From IMG/VR virus record IMGVR_UViG_3300032293_001788, positions 1 through 30,870 of that record: 30,870 bases of DNA; one strand, given 5' to 3'. The notes under the pieces are model-generated. The model ran no database searches. It was not told where the DNA came from and saw only the letters and a list, made by a program, of their open reading frames with translations. The number at the start of each line of letters is the position of its first letter. Within the stretch, counting starts at the first letter, position 1. Positions 21,369 through 27,761 of the stretch are shown piece by piece. The translations under genes and the position numbers were made by a program. Source of the stretch: a virus.

Positions 21369-21661
21369 GTCGGTGTCCCTCCTTCAGTTAGGTGCTGACG
21401 CATAATAGCGTCGTCTCCTGTTTGCTTACTCGTAACGGCGCGTGCGATATCACGCAATTCATTTGCGTCTAACGCATAAGCATCGGCAATCATTTGAAGT
21501 CTTTCCCGTAGGGCGGCGTTTTCGGCCAGCAATTCGGCCTTATCGATTTCCAGTCTTTTATTTTCCCATTTCATGAAGGCATAGCTAGACAGGGTTTTAT
21601 CATTTAGTTGGCGAAGTTCCTTAGCATGTCTAACTTCAATTGGTGAAGGTGTATCACTCAC
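21365..21661 (-). CDS. Mosaic coiled-coil protein with SDTP tag and EGGTPT tail
   Basis: 98 residues from a GTG start (VSDTPSPIEVRHAKEL), with AAAGGAG 5 nt upstream and GTGA overlap. The body is coiled coil (KWENKRLEIDKAELLAENAALRERL). The tail DDAIMRQHLTEGGTPT resembles that of the gene at 17962. Both ends are shared with other genes here while the middle is not. Confidence 0.65.
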   Translation of the reverse strand: MSDTPSPIEVRHAKELRQLNDKTLSSYAFMKWENKRLEIDKAELLAENAALRERLQMIADAYALDANELRDIARAVTSKQTGDDAIMRQHLTEGGTPT

Positions 21662-21879
21662 GGCTGCTCCTTTCGTGCGGCGGCGTCGATGCTGGCGCGA
21701 ATGTCTTCCCCGAGTGGTGGATGCGGCCAATAAGTCGCGTTCTGAAGCCAGTCCAATCGCTCCTTATCCGCCCGCAGCGCGGCGTTCTCGCGCCCCAAAT
21801 TGTTGCGTTCAGTTTCAATAAGTCGAATTTGTTCCCGTAGAGTATAAACTTCAGACTCCCAGAATGTTTGTTTGTTCAT
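21658..21879 (-). CDS. Mosaic coiled-coil protein, RLDWLQ/AIDAA family
   Basis: 73 residues. A coiled-coil N-terminus (YTLREQIRLIETERNNLGRE) joins to [20 protein letters not shown] and ends ASIDAAARKEQP, almost identical with the gene at 15557. The junction is abrupt: AT-rich upstream, GC-rich from about 21800 down. ATGA-type overlap with 21876. Confidence 0.7.
   Translation of the reverse strand: MNKQTFWESEVYTLREQIRLIETERNNLGRENAALRADKERLDWLQNATYWPHPPLGEDIRASIDAAARKEQP
21660..21795 (-). repeat. Dispersed ~135-bp repeat, copy 2
   Basis: Partner of 15559-15694; see that entry. Differences are mostly single bases plus one extra GCG codon near the stop. Confidence 0.8.
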
Positions 21880-22106
21880 ATTTCTTCCTCATATCGGCTC
21901 TTACGAGCATTATCAATTACTGTTAAAGTATTTGCTATAATAGCAACAGCAGTTCCTACTTTACCCTGATTATAATAATCTAAAGCCTGCCTCATACCAG
22001 TGATTGCTACCATATTTTCACCCTTGAGACTAGCAACTTCTCGCTCCAATTCTTTTATACGAATTGCAGCGTTCTTAATTGTTTCAGATGGTAATCCAAC
22101 GTTCAT
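21876..22106 (-). CDS. Small helical protein, 76 residues
   Basis: IRIKELEREVASLKGEN is coiled coil. GMRQALDYYNQGKVGTAVAIIANTLTVIDNARKS is a second helical pair, typical of small phage proteins. No named family. Transcribed from promoter copy 4. Confidence 0.55.
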   Translation of the reverse strand: MNVGLPSETIKNAAIRIKELEREVASLKGENMVAITGMRQALDYYNQGKVGTAVAIIANTLTVIDNARKSRYEEEI

Positions 22107-22141
22107 AATGCAGATGCTATATTGAGGTTATAGAATGTCAA
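22107..22141 (-). promoter_or_regulatory. Repeated promoter element, copy 4, fused to a stop codon
   Basis: TTGACATTCTATAACCT (22125-22141), TAGCAT before the ATG at 22106. The -35 box contains the TGA stop (22138-22140) of the upstream gene. The spacer is shorter than in other copies. Confidence 0.6.
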
Positions 22142-22389
22142 GACAACTTCTTCACATCATTCCAATATGTCTCTGTTTGATAATCAGGAATAAACTCTGA
22201 TGCCTTTGTTAGAGCATCAATGGCTACGCACATTCCCATTGTAAGACGTTTGCTGTCTTTATATGAATGTCCATTGCTAAACTCACATACAATACGAGTG
22301 TGCTCCAATGCAAGAACAACATCTCGCAACATTTTTTTCAGTTTGGCGTTTTCACGGGTTGTTTCAGTCATTTTTGACTTGTTTTTCAT
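22138..22389 (-). CDS. Hypothetical protein, 83 residues
   Basis: Basic N-terminal helix, then KKMLRDVVLALEHTRIVCEFSNGHSYKDSKRLTMGMCVAIDALTKASE. Seems all-helical. Met7 (MTETTREN) is a possible later start. No family recognised. Stop overlaps promoter copy 4. Confidence 0.55.
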   Translation of the reverse strand: MKNKSKMTETTRENAKLKKMLRDVVLALEHTRIVCEFSNGHSYKDSKRLTMGMCVAIDALTKASEFIPDYQTETYWNDVKKLS

Positions 22390-22393
22390 AATA

Positions 22394-22702
22394 TCAATCC
22401 AATCTTACGGTTGAGCCCTTGAAGAAAATGCCTCTGCTTACATTACCAGACACTTTAGTTCCATTTGGAGCAGTTGCTATAAATCCTGTGTTAAAATAAT
22501 CTTGCGTGCCATTGAACCATCTGTATCCAGTAATCTTGATATCTTTATATCCACTGGCTTGTAATACTCTGGTTGCTCCATCAGCATCAACAGCAAGTAC
22601 AGGAGCAAATGCCGCCATACCAATCCCCACAGAAAAAAGAATCAATACAAATACTACTCCTGATATCTCTTTTAGTGTTTCTATCTTATTATTGAATTTC
22701 AT
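22394..22702 (-). CDS. Exported or membrane-anchored small protein
   Basis: 102 residues. A hydrophobic segment (GVVFVLILFSVGIGMAAFAPVLA, 15-37) ends near a possible signal cleavage site. Then ATRVLQASGYKDIKITGYRWF and a beta-rich region ending VSGNVSRGIFFKGSTVRLD. The 'A..VL...GY....ITGY..F.....F.TGF.A....G..V.G.V..G.F.KG.T.R.D' pattern is a family common in proteobacteria and phages; function unknown. Probably periplasmic. Confidence 0.65.
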   Translation of the reverse strand: MKFNNKIETLKEISGVVFVLILFSVGIGMAAFAPVLAVDADGATRVLQASGYKDIKITGYRWFNGTQDYFNTGFIATAPNGTKVSGNVSRGIFFKGSTVRLD

Positions 22703-22705
22703 AAA

Positions 22706-22963
22706 TTAGTCGGTCAAATGCATAATCTCAAATGTTCCGCTTACAGTGCGAGGATTGCCATTTTGATCAATAAAATGTATAGTATTTGGCCCACGCCAAG
22801 TAATCTTGCTTGTGCTATACATTTCTGGAAAAGCACTTACGTTATAACGAACCATAAACTGGTTCTTATCGTTGCTTCTGTTATTCTCAACAATCTTTTT
22901 ATTTTCAACCTTACAAGCAGGCAGCAACAACAAAGCAGATGCTAATATGATAATTTTATTCAT
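22706..22963 (-). CDS. Predicted lipoprotein, 85 residues
   Basis: MNKIIILASALLLLPACKVENK: short basic end, hydrophobic segment and a lipobox LPAC with Cys17 as the lipid-carrying residue. The mature part has TWRGPNTIHFIDQNGNPRTVSGTFEIMHL, beta-rich. Adjacent to the exported protein at 22394, which suggests a periplasm-directed pair. Superinfection exclusion is one known role of phage lipoproteins but is not shown here. Confidence 0.65.
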   Translation of the reverse strand: MNKIIILASALLLLPACKVENKKIVENNRSNDKNQFMVRYNVSAFPEMYSTSKITWRGPNTIHFIDQNGNPRTVSGTFEIMHLTD

Positions 22964-23165
22964 CTAAAAGTTTTAGCACGTCGCTTATTTCGTGTCTGAT
23001 TTCGGTCGCAAGTTCTTCTGTTGTATTGAACGCAGAACCATACTTGAGATGATTTCTCAGCATACTATCAATATTATACAACGCATTCCACGCAGTAGCA
23101 GAATGTATGGCACGAAGATGTTCGCTTCGTTCTTCTGGTAGATTATATTCCAATGTTGCTTTCAT
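22956..23165 (-). CDS. Small conserved phage protein (MKATLEYNLPEE)
   Basis: 69 residues. MKATLEYNLPEERSEHLRAIHSATAWNALYNIDSMLRNHLKYG followed by a helical end is a layout recurrent in phages (MKA(T)L.(F/Y)NLPEE ... LR...KYG). No function known. Overlaps its neighbours by 8 and 4 bases. Confidence 0.7.
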   Translation of the reverse strand: MKATLEYNLPEERSEHLRAIHSATAWNALYNIDSMLRNHLKYGSAFNTTEELATEIRHEISDVLKLLDE

Positions 23166-23335
23166 TTGTTTTTCTCTTTCAGCAGTTGGTTCAATCTGGC
23201 AATCTCCTTTTCATATTCTTCAATTTCTTTCTTGGCAGTTTTCAGTAAATCACCCTCGCTGCTATTCGGAAATGCATATGTGCCATCCGTTTTAGCATAA
23301 AAGTAAAATAGATTTGATAGAAATACTGATTTCAT
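23162..23335 (-). CDS. Small protein with C-terminal coiled coil
   Basis: 57 residues from MKSVFLSNLFYFYAK; the upstream extension overlaps the previous gene. The middle is TDGTYAFPNSSEG and the end is a heptad-type helix (KKEIEEYEKEIARLNQLLKE). ATGA overlap with 23332. Confidence 0.55.
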   Translation of the reverse strand: MKSVFLSNLFYFYAKTDGTYAFPNSSEGDLLKTAKKEIEEYEKEIARLNQLLKEKNK

Positions 23336-23730
23336 AACTTTAGTTCTGCTGCTGCTTGCCAAGGATAGTGCCACGGATTTTTCTGGCTGTCAATGTCTTT
23401 TATCCATTCTTTCGCAAGTTCTACATTACTAAACTGCTTGGCAGTGCCACACAATCCAAGTATCATATTACGAGCCTCTTTTTCAGTTGAGTCCTCCCAA
23501 TCATCACAACCACTGCAACTGCCATAATAATCAGTCATAATAGCAACTTCGCCATTACTAAACTTATAAGCAATAGCAATAACACCCTGCCAATCACCAG
23601 AAGTATACCAAGATATAACTTCAGCATTTTTGCCAAAGATATTACGCATTACATCCTCGTGTCCACCAGCACAACGAGGTTGAGACAATACAAGCGGCCA
23701 ATCAATATAATCTTCAAGAATGAGGCTCAT
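23332..23730 (-). CDS. Phage protein with CSGCDDWE motif
   Basis: 132 residues. GDWQGVIAIAYKFSNGEVAIMTDYYGSCSGCDDWEDSTEKEA is a distinctive segment, recurrent in phage hypotheticals with 'DYYG.CSGCD.WE'. The Cys-x-x-Cys could bind metal. A helical region and a Trp-rich end follow. Function unknown. Promoter copy 5 stands directly before the ATG. Confidence 0.65.
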   Translation of the reverse strand: MSLILEDYIDWPLVLSQPRCAGGHEDVMRNIFGKNAEVISWYTSGDWQGVIAIAYKFSNGEVAIMTDYYGSCSGCDDWEDSTEKEARNMILGLCGTAKQFSNVELAKEWIKDIDSQKNPWHYPWQAAAELKL

Positions 23731-23767
23731 AATGAATATACTATGACTGCTTTTTATAGAATGTCAA
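23731..23767 (-). promoter_or_regulatory. Repeated promoter element, copy 5 (reference copy)
   Basis: TTGACA (23762-23767), TTCTATAAAAAGCAGTCA, TAGTAT at an 18-nt spacer, then 7 nt to the ATG. No Shine-Dalgarno sequence fits between. If TAGTAT is the -10 box the transcript is practically leaderless; if TATAAAAA is the -10 box, a leader of ~15 nt results. The core from TTGAC through TATAAAAA is kept in nearly all copies. Confidence 0.7.
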
Positions 23768-23771
23768 GAGA

Positions 23772-23906
23772 TTATGCCGGTCCTTCTCCACAAGCAGGTT
23801 CAAGATAGTTCGGTCCACCTACAATTTCGGTATCTTCATCATACTCATAACAAGTGCCAACGAACTTACAGTTCTTACACCATTCAAACATAAACTTTGT
23901 TTTCAT
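23772..23906 (-). CDS. 44-residue Cys-rich protein
   Basis: MKTKFMFEWCKNCKFVGTCY followed by an acidic end with one more Cys (EPACGEGPA). CxxC-x5-C near the start may bind zinc. Flanked on both sides by promoter copies, so expressed alone. Short, but the fixed promoter-ATG spacing supports it. Confidence 0.55.
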   Translation of the reverse strand: MKTKFMFEWCKNCKFVGTCYEYDEDTEIVGGPNYLEPACGEGPA

Positions 23907-23943
23907 AATATAGATACTATGACTGCTTTTTATAGAAAGTCAA
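23907..23943 (-). promoter_or_regulatory. Repeated promoter element, copy 6
   Basis: TTGACTTTCTATAAAAAGCA (23924-23943), then TAGTAT before the ATG at 23906. The full core is identical to copies 8 and 10 up to AAAAAG. Confidence 0.7.
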
Positions 23944-23949
23944 GCACTA

Positions 23950-25095
23950 TCAATCGGCACGAAAACAATTGTCGGGATTGATGCGAGGATAGTTCGGCAC
24001 TCCCAAACCAGTTGTATTCATATACATAAAAGTAACTGTCTTGCCTTCCCAATCCTTCTTGTTTTTCAGACGATCAACACCCTGCTCATATGTGCCAGTA
24101 AATGTAGCATCAAAAATCTTGCCATTCCACTCAATAGTGGCGGTCTTGGCAGTATTCGCCCAGTTGCCGCCACCTTCAATAAGTTTGACAATAACACCTT
24201 CATCCGAATTTTCGGGCTTGTATTTGAGCAAATACTTACTTCGCTTTCCCTCATAAGGAGAATGTGGAATACGAATAATCGCACCTTCTTCACCATCGTC
24301 AAGAAACTTGTTATACAGTTCATCAAGTTCCTTCTGTGAATGAACAAGAGTAGTATCTACCTTGCGATAATACTTACTATACTGTGGAAGGAGTTCATCA
24401 AGACGAGCCTTGCGAACAGAATACTTGTTACAAGCATCGGTGGCAGTGCCAATGTTATAACAATCATAGATATAGAAACGAACCATCTCTTCACTTTTCT
24501 TGAGGTCTTGAGCAGAAATGTTCTTTGTCTTGCGAACAAGTTTCACCAACTCATTCAACTTCTGGCGATGTTCATAGCAATAGAGTTCACCATCCAAGAC
24601 CGCCGAAGGATACTTCTCAAAGAACTTCTGCAAGTCCTTGTTGATATGCACAACGCTTACCCAAGATTCTCCCTTTCTACTTTTTAGAACAACCTCACCA
24701 TTCTCAAATGTAGCAACACAACGAACACCATTATACTTGTTCTGAACAAATACGCCCTCTTCCCAATCCATCTTGTCACGATAATCATCGTAGTTCTTCG
24801 CCAACATCGGTTCTACAAACGAAGTAGAACTGTCAATCTTGGTCACATCAGTTGTATAACCGAGCTTGACCTTTTTGTCCCACTTGGCTTGAGCCTCACT
24901 CAAGGCTTGTTCAGTAGGAGTTGTAGCATTAGCACGCCCAATATTCTTGGCTTCACAAATAGTAGGTTCGCTCTGAGTTTTTTTACCATCCTGTTGTCCC
25001 GAAATAACATAATACTGATTGCCTTCAACAATCATTTGCCAAGTTTGGATTGCACCAGTAGAAGTGCGAGAGAACAATGTGGGAAGTGATTTCAT
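23950..25095 (-). CDS. ATP-dependent DNA ligase with WGR-like N-terminus
   Basis: 381 residues. N-terminal ~80 residues (LPTLFSRTSTGAIQTWQM, YYVISGQQDGKK) form a WGR-like domain, then the nucleotidyltransferase core. Motif I is FVQNKYNGVR with Lys120 as the expected AMP-bound lysine, but with Asn instead of the usual Asp of KxDG. Motif III LDGELY (167-172), IIIa RFYIYD, IV EEGAIIR, V YLLKYKP, and an OB-fold end with ATFTGTYEQG. Seals nicks in phage DNA replication or repair. Single gene between promoter copies 6 and 7. Confidence 0.9.
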   Translation of the reverse strand: MKSLPTLFSRTSTGAIQTWQMIVEGNQYYVISGQQDGKKTQSEPTICEAKNIGRANATTPTEQALSEAQAKWDKKVKLGYTTDVTKIDSSTSFVEPMLAKNYDDYRDKMDWEEGVFVQNKYNGVRCVATFENGEVVLKSRKGESWVSVVHINKDLQKFFEKYPSAVLDGELYCYEHRQKLNELVKLVRKTKNISAQDLKKSEEMVRFYIYDCYNIGTATDACNKYSVRKARLDELLPQYSKYYRKVDTTLVHSQKELDELYNKFLDDGEEGAIIRIPHSPYEGKRSKYLLKYKPENSDEGVIVKLIEGGGNWANTAKTATIEWNGKIFDATFTGTYEQGVDRLKNKKDWEGKTVTFMYMNTTGLGVPNYPRINPDNCFRAD

Positions 25096-25130
25096 TCTGT
25101 ATATAGTGACAGGTTTTTATAGAAAGTCAA
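25096..25130 (-). promoter_or_regulatory. Repeated promoter element, copy 7 (ligase)
   Basis: TTGACTTTCTATAAAAACCT (25111-25130), GTCACTATATACAGA then ATG at 25095. Core intact; downstream half differs, with TATATA in place of TAGTAT. Confidence 0.65.
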
Positions 25131-25143
25131 GTCAATACTGTTA

Positions 25144-25581
25144 TCACCACGGCGCCTTGCATTCGATGTCCCAGTCCCAAGGACGGCGCTTGCCAGTAGA
25201 TTTCTCCCATCCCTTCCAGATCAAGTCCTTTAGATAAAAATACATCCACGCATCTTCCTCCTGTGGCTTCTTGCAGGGATAAACATTCTTGCGATTGTAC
25301 ACGGCAGTTTCATGCCCCTTGGGATCATATTCTTGAATCGGAATGACCGTCACGTTGTTGCCCTTGACTTCAACGACCTTGTATTCAATGCGCCACTCAT
25401 TGTTAAAAGGAGCGTAGGCATAATAGGCTTCAAATGCCCAATACCCATAAGCGTCAATGCTATTTTTCTTGAGATAAACAATGTCGCCAACTTTGACGGG
25501 AATGTTATTCTCCAAGCGATTGATCTTGGAGTCCAGAGCCTTGCGGGCGGAGCGGAGCTTATTCAGAGTGACAGTCTTCAT
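25144..25581 (-). CDS. Hypothetical protein with KOW/SH3-like beta body
   Basis: 145 residues. N-terminal helix (LNKLRSARKALDSKINRLEN), then VKVGDIVYLKKN and IEYKVVEVKGNNVTVIPIQEYDP, the strand-turn pattern of a small SH3/KOW-like barrel, and an aromatic C-terminus (EDAWMYFYLKDLIWKGWEK). The fold guess is from pattern alone. GC content somewhat higher than its neighbours. Own promoter copy. Confidence 0.55.
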   Translation of the reverse strand: MKTVTLNKLRSARKALDSKINRLENNIPVKVGDIVYLKKNSIDAYGYWAFEAYYAYAPFNNEWRIEYKVVEVKGNNVTVIPIQEYDPKGHETAVYNRKNVYPCKKPQEEDAWMYFYLKDLIWKGWEKSTGKRRPWDWDIECKAPW

Positions 25582-25618
25582 GTTGATGATAGAGTGACTG
25601 CTTTTTATAGAAAGTCAA
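25582..25618 (-). promoter_or_regulatory. Repeated promoter element, copy 8, fused to a stop codon
   Basis: TTGACTTTCTATAAAAAGCA (25599-25618), GTCACTCTATCATCAAC then ATG at 25581. The TGA of the upstream gene (25615-25617) is part of the TTGAC. Confidence 0.7.
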
Positions 25619-25851
25619 GATACTTCTGTGGGAACAAATGAAAAACTATCATCATCATAACTGACGACGAATACGCCCTTGGATCGCGTATTATGCCAAT
25701 ACTTCAGTTCTCTGCTATATCTGGGTAGATCCCCACTAGTTTCCAACCAAGATTTCCACAAACGCTTATTATCTTTGAACACGGCTTTGCTTACATCCAT
25801 ATCTTTTACTTCAACACAACCATCATAGTTGGAAATGACTTTGATTTTCAT
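25615..25851 (-). CDS. Hypothetical protein, 78 residues
   Basis: MKIKVISNYDGCVEVKDMDV, a Lys/Trp-rich centre (KDNKRLWKSWLET, SRELKYWHN) and strands at the end (GVFVVSYDDDSFSFVP). No family. Stop overlaps promoter copy 8. Confidence 0.55.
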   Translation of the reverse strand: MKIKVISNYDGCVEVKDMDVSKAVFKDNKRLWKSWLETSGDLPRYSRELKYWHNTRSKGVFVVSYDDDSFSFVPTEVS

Positions 25852-25886
25852 ACTGAATAGAATGAATACTTTTTATAGAAAGTCAA
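25852..25886 (-). promoter_or_regulatory. Repeated promoter element, copy 9
   Basis: TTGACTTTCTATAAAAAGTA (25867-25886), TTCATTCTATTCAGT before the ATG at 25851. Confidence 0.65.
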
Positions 25887-25895
25887 GCAACTACT

Positions 25896-26120
25896 CTATT
25901 CACATTCAGCACCGTTCTGCTTAATACGAATGATCTTACCATCACGGCAGGTATAAAGGGATGCGTAGCGAAAGTAATGCTGATTCTCGGGGTTCATTGA
26001 ATCAAGATGATACTTGCCATTACGAAATTTTAGAAAATGCTTTATCTTGTCGGCAAAGAACATTCTGTTGTGTGTGATCAGCATGTACTTGCCGCTATCT
26101 GGAGATTTTCTGGTTTTCAT
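25896..26120 (-). CDS. Small basic hypothetical protein, 74 residues
   Basis: MKTRKSPDSGKYMLITHNRMFFADKIKHFLKFRNGKYHLDSMNPE, then a Tyr/Arg-rich end with two Cys. Highly basic and beta-rich; could bind nucleic acid, but no motif shows it. One base separates it from the gene at 26122. Confidence 0.55.
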   Translation of the reverse strand: MKTRKSPDSGKYMLITHNRMFFADKIKHFLKFRNGKYHLDSMNPENQHYFRYASLYTCRDGKIIRIKQNGAECE

Positions 26121-26121
26121 A

Positions 26122-26421
26122 TTATACCTTCTTCTTTAGCGGTTTGCGCACCCATTCTCCACCTACCCAAACCAACCGCTGATTGTTCTTCTCGGCTCGT
26201 TCAACATCACGCCAATCAGGTTCGGGAATAGGATACATAATATGCTTGGCTTCCTTCATGCCCATTCCAAGCCGCTTGCCGATCTCTCTAAATCCCATCT
26301 TGTGATCAAGATGTAGATGTTCGATCATAAGCTTGAGAGCATATGCATTTGCTCCTCTTTCTGCTTCATGGCGACTGCTGGCAGCGGCGCCGTATAGATT
26401 ATATAGAGTTACTTCGTCCAT
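26122..26421 (-). CDS. Putative helix-turn-helix protein, 99 residues
   Basis: SRHEAERGANAYALKLMIEHLHLDHKMGFREIGKRLGMGMKEAKHIMY: the last part fits a helix-turn-helix (MGFREIGKRLGMGMKEAKHI), as in sigma-region-4-like or terminase-small-type DNA-binding proteins. A basic tail (RKPLKKKV) follows. DNA binding is inference. Promoter copy 10 drives it, with the following gene 1 nt away. Confidence 0.55.
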   Translation of the reverse strand: MDEVTLYNLYGAAASSRHEAERGANAYALKLMIEHLHLDHKMGFREIGKRLGMGMKEAKHIMYPIPEPDWRDVERAEKNNQRLVWVGGEWVRKPLKKKV

Positions 26422-26458
26422 AATGAATATACCATGACTACTTTTTATAGAAAGTCAA
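26422..26458 (-). promoter_or_regulatory. Repeated promoter element, copy 10, fused to a stop codon
   Basis: TTGACTTTCTATAAAAAGTA (26439-26458), GTCATGGTATATTCATT then ATG at 26421. The TGA stop at 26455-26457 lies in the -35 box. Confidence 0.7.
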
Positions 26459-26712
26459 GACTTCAGTTGCTTTTCCAAATAGTTTTTCAGTTTGATTACG
26501 CTATTCTTGCTCAAAATAACTTCATCGCCATATGGTCTACCGTATTTTAGAATATGCCAAATACACTTTAGACGATACTTCCAAGGTGTATCTGAAGCAT
26601 ATCCTCGCTGCCAAAATGAAACGTACCACACACCAAGTTCATCGTCTTTTTCGAAATGAAGTTCGTGTGTATGACAATCGCAAGTGATGTGTAGTTCGTT
26701 TTCTTTTTTCAT
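26455..26712 (-). CDS. Small phage protein with CDCHTHELHFEKDDE start
   Basis: 85 residues. ITCDCHTHELHFEKDDELGVWYVSFWQRGYASDTPWKYRLKCIWHILKYGRPYGDEVIL. The layout 'C.CH.HEL.FE.D......VS.W.......W..R....W.....G.PY.DEV.L' is known from tailed-phage hypotheticals. Two Cys and several His near the start may bind a metal. Function unknown. Confidence 0.65.
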   Translation of the reverse strand: MKKENELHITCDCHTHELHFEKDDELGVWYVSFWQRGYASDTPWKYRLKCIWHILKYGRPYGDEVILSKNSVIKLKNYLEKQLKS

Positions 26713-26713
26713 T

Positions 26714-27016
26714 TTAATTGGCAGTGCTTTCTACTCCATATTCTATCAAGGATTCAATTCTGAAAGAACGCCATCCCTTTTTTTCTACGTCAAACACACT
26801 TAGAACTTCAAGATTCTCAGTTACCACCTTATCCTTTTTGTCGGATTGTTCTGTCTTTGGAGCAAATTCAGATGGAATGTATTTTGGATTTCTGGTGCAT
26901 TTCATATGCCTGACTTCTCCGTTGCTTTTAAAAAACTCAACGCGCACAATGTTTTCACTTCTGAGCGCGGTTAGGAGTTCTTCTCGTGTATATTTCTTGG
27001 TTTTTTTGTTTTTCAT
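26714..27016 (-). CDS. WYL_2-like SH3-barrel protein
   Basis: 100 residues. REELLTALRSENIVRVEFFKSNGEVRHMKCTRNPKYIP, then VLSVFDVEKKGWRSFRIESL. This matches the WYL_2 (formerly DUF2693) phage family: a helix, 'V.F.K.(N/D)G..R.M.CT.(N)P..IP', and '..V.D.(E)...WRSFR(I/V)(D/E)S'. Members are Sm/SH3-like and often near phage regulatory genes; the role is not known. Confidence 0.75.
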   Translation of the reverse strand: MKNKKTKKYTREELLTALRSENIVRVEFFKSNGEVRHMKCTRNPKYIPSEFAPKTEQSDKKDKVVTENLEVLSVFDVEKKGWRSFRIESLIEYGVESTAN

Positions 27017-27031
27017 AGTTTGTTTTTTCAG

Positions 27032-27382
27032 TTAAGATGTTACTTCGCCTTCTTCATCAGTCTCTGAACGAATGAATCGCATATATTCTCGCTCTTCCTT
27101 GATTTTGTCGAACTTCATTCCGTTATAGCCAAAACTCTCAGTCAACGAAGTAAGTTCTGGGTCGTGTGGCACAATCTCATACGCCGAACCTTGACCCGGT
27201 CGGGGATTATTATCATCATAATCTTCGTCCACACTCAATTTGTTTGAGTTTTCGTATGCCCAATCGGCAATTTCTTCTCCAGTTTTGTCCTGTAGTTCTG
27301 GAAATTTTTCCAAGTCAATAACATAATCGTCAAATCCACAATATGTGACAAATGACTCAGCATACATTAGACGCATTTTCAT
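27032..27382 (-). CDS. Acidic phage protein, paralogue of 27384 gene
   Basis: 116 residues from MKMRLMYAESFVTYCGFDDY; the further upstream codons overlap the acidic tail of the next gene and look like a frame shadow. VIDLEKFPELQDKTGEEIADWAYENSNKLSVDEDYDDN and YEIVPHDPELTSLTESF parallel FPELENLDYEYVTQWVVENSENLSV and EIVPYDSSLAILADTL in the neighbour. A tandem duplicate. Confidence 0.6.
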   Translation of the reverse strand: MKMRLMYAESFVTYCGFDDYVIDLEKFPELQDKTGEEIADWAYENSNKLSVDEDYDDNNPRPGQGSAYEIVPHDPELTSLTESFGYNGMKFDKIKEEREYMRFIRSETDEEGEVTS

Positions 27383-27383
27383 A

Positions 27384-27761
27384 TTATTTCTCTTTGTCCT
27401 CATCCTCGTCTTCGTCAAGTTCTTCATCTTTATCTTCATCAGACTCTTCGTCTTCGTCGTCATCCTCGTCATCGTCACCAAGATACTCAAACCAGTTTTC
27501 ACTATCTGTGGTCTTCTCACTTTGGACACCACCTTCGGTCAATGTATCAGCGAGGATAGCAAGACTGCTGTCATATGGCACAATCTCCAGTTTTCCACCT
27601 TCGTATTTTACAGACAAGTTTTCCGAGTTCTCGACCACCCACTGAGTCACATACTCATAGTCCAAGTTTTCCAGTTCTGGAAAATTATCTGTATCAATCG
27701 TGTATTTGTCGTATCGCAGAAAAGCCCGAAAGGACTCGCAGTATTGAACGTTCATTTTCAT
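27384..27761 (-). CDS. Acidic phage protein with Asp/Glu tail
   Basis: 125 residues. N-terminal ~85 residues match the next gene downstream; then a low-complexity tail of about 35 Asp, Glu and Lys residues (DDDEDDDEDEESDEDKDEEL) from GAY/GAN repeats in the DNA. The tail may mimic nucleic acid, or be slippage-expanded. Promoter region with TTGACA at 27808-27813. Confidence 0.65.
   Translation of the reverse strand: MKMNVQYCESFRAFLRYDKYTIDTDNFPELENLDYEYVTQWVVENSENLSVKYEGGKLEIVPYDSSLAILADTLTEGGVQSEKTTDSENWFEYLGDDDEDDDEDEESDEDKDEELDEDEDEDKEK

Noticed and set aside
27352-27645. Plus-strand Ser-rich ORF of 97 codons
   Set aside because: Reverse reading of the Asp/Glu codon tract of the acidic protein.
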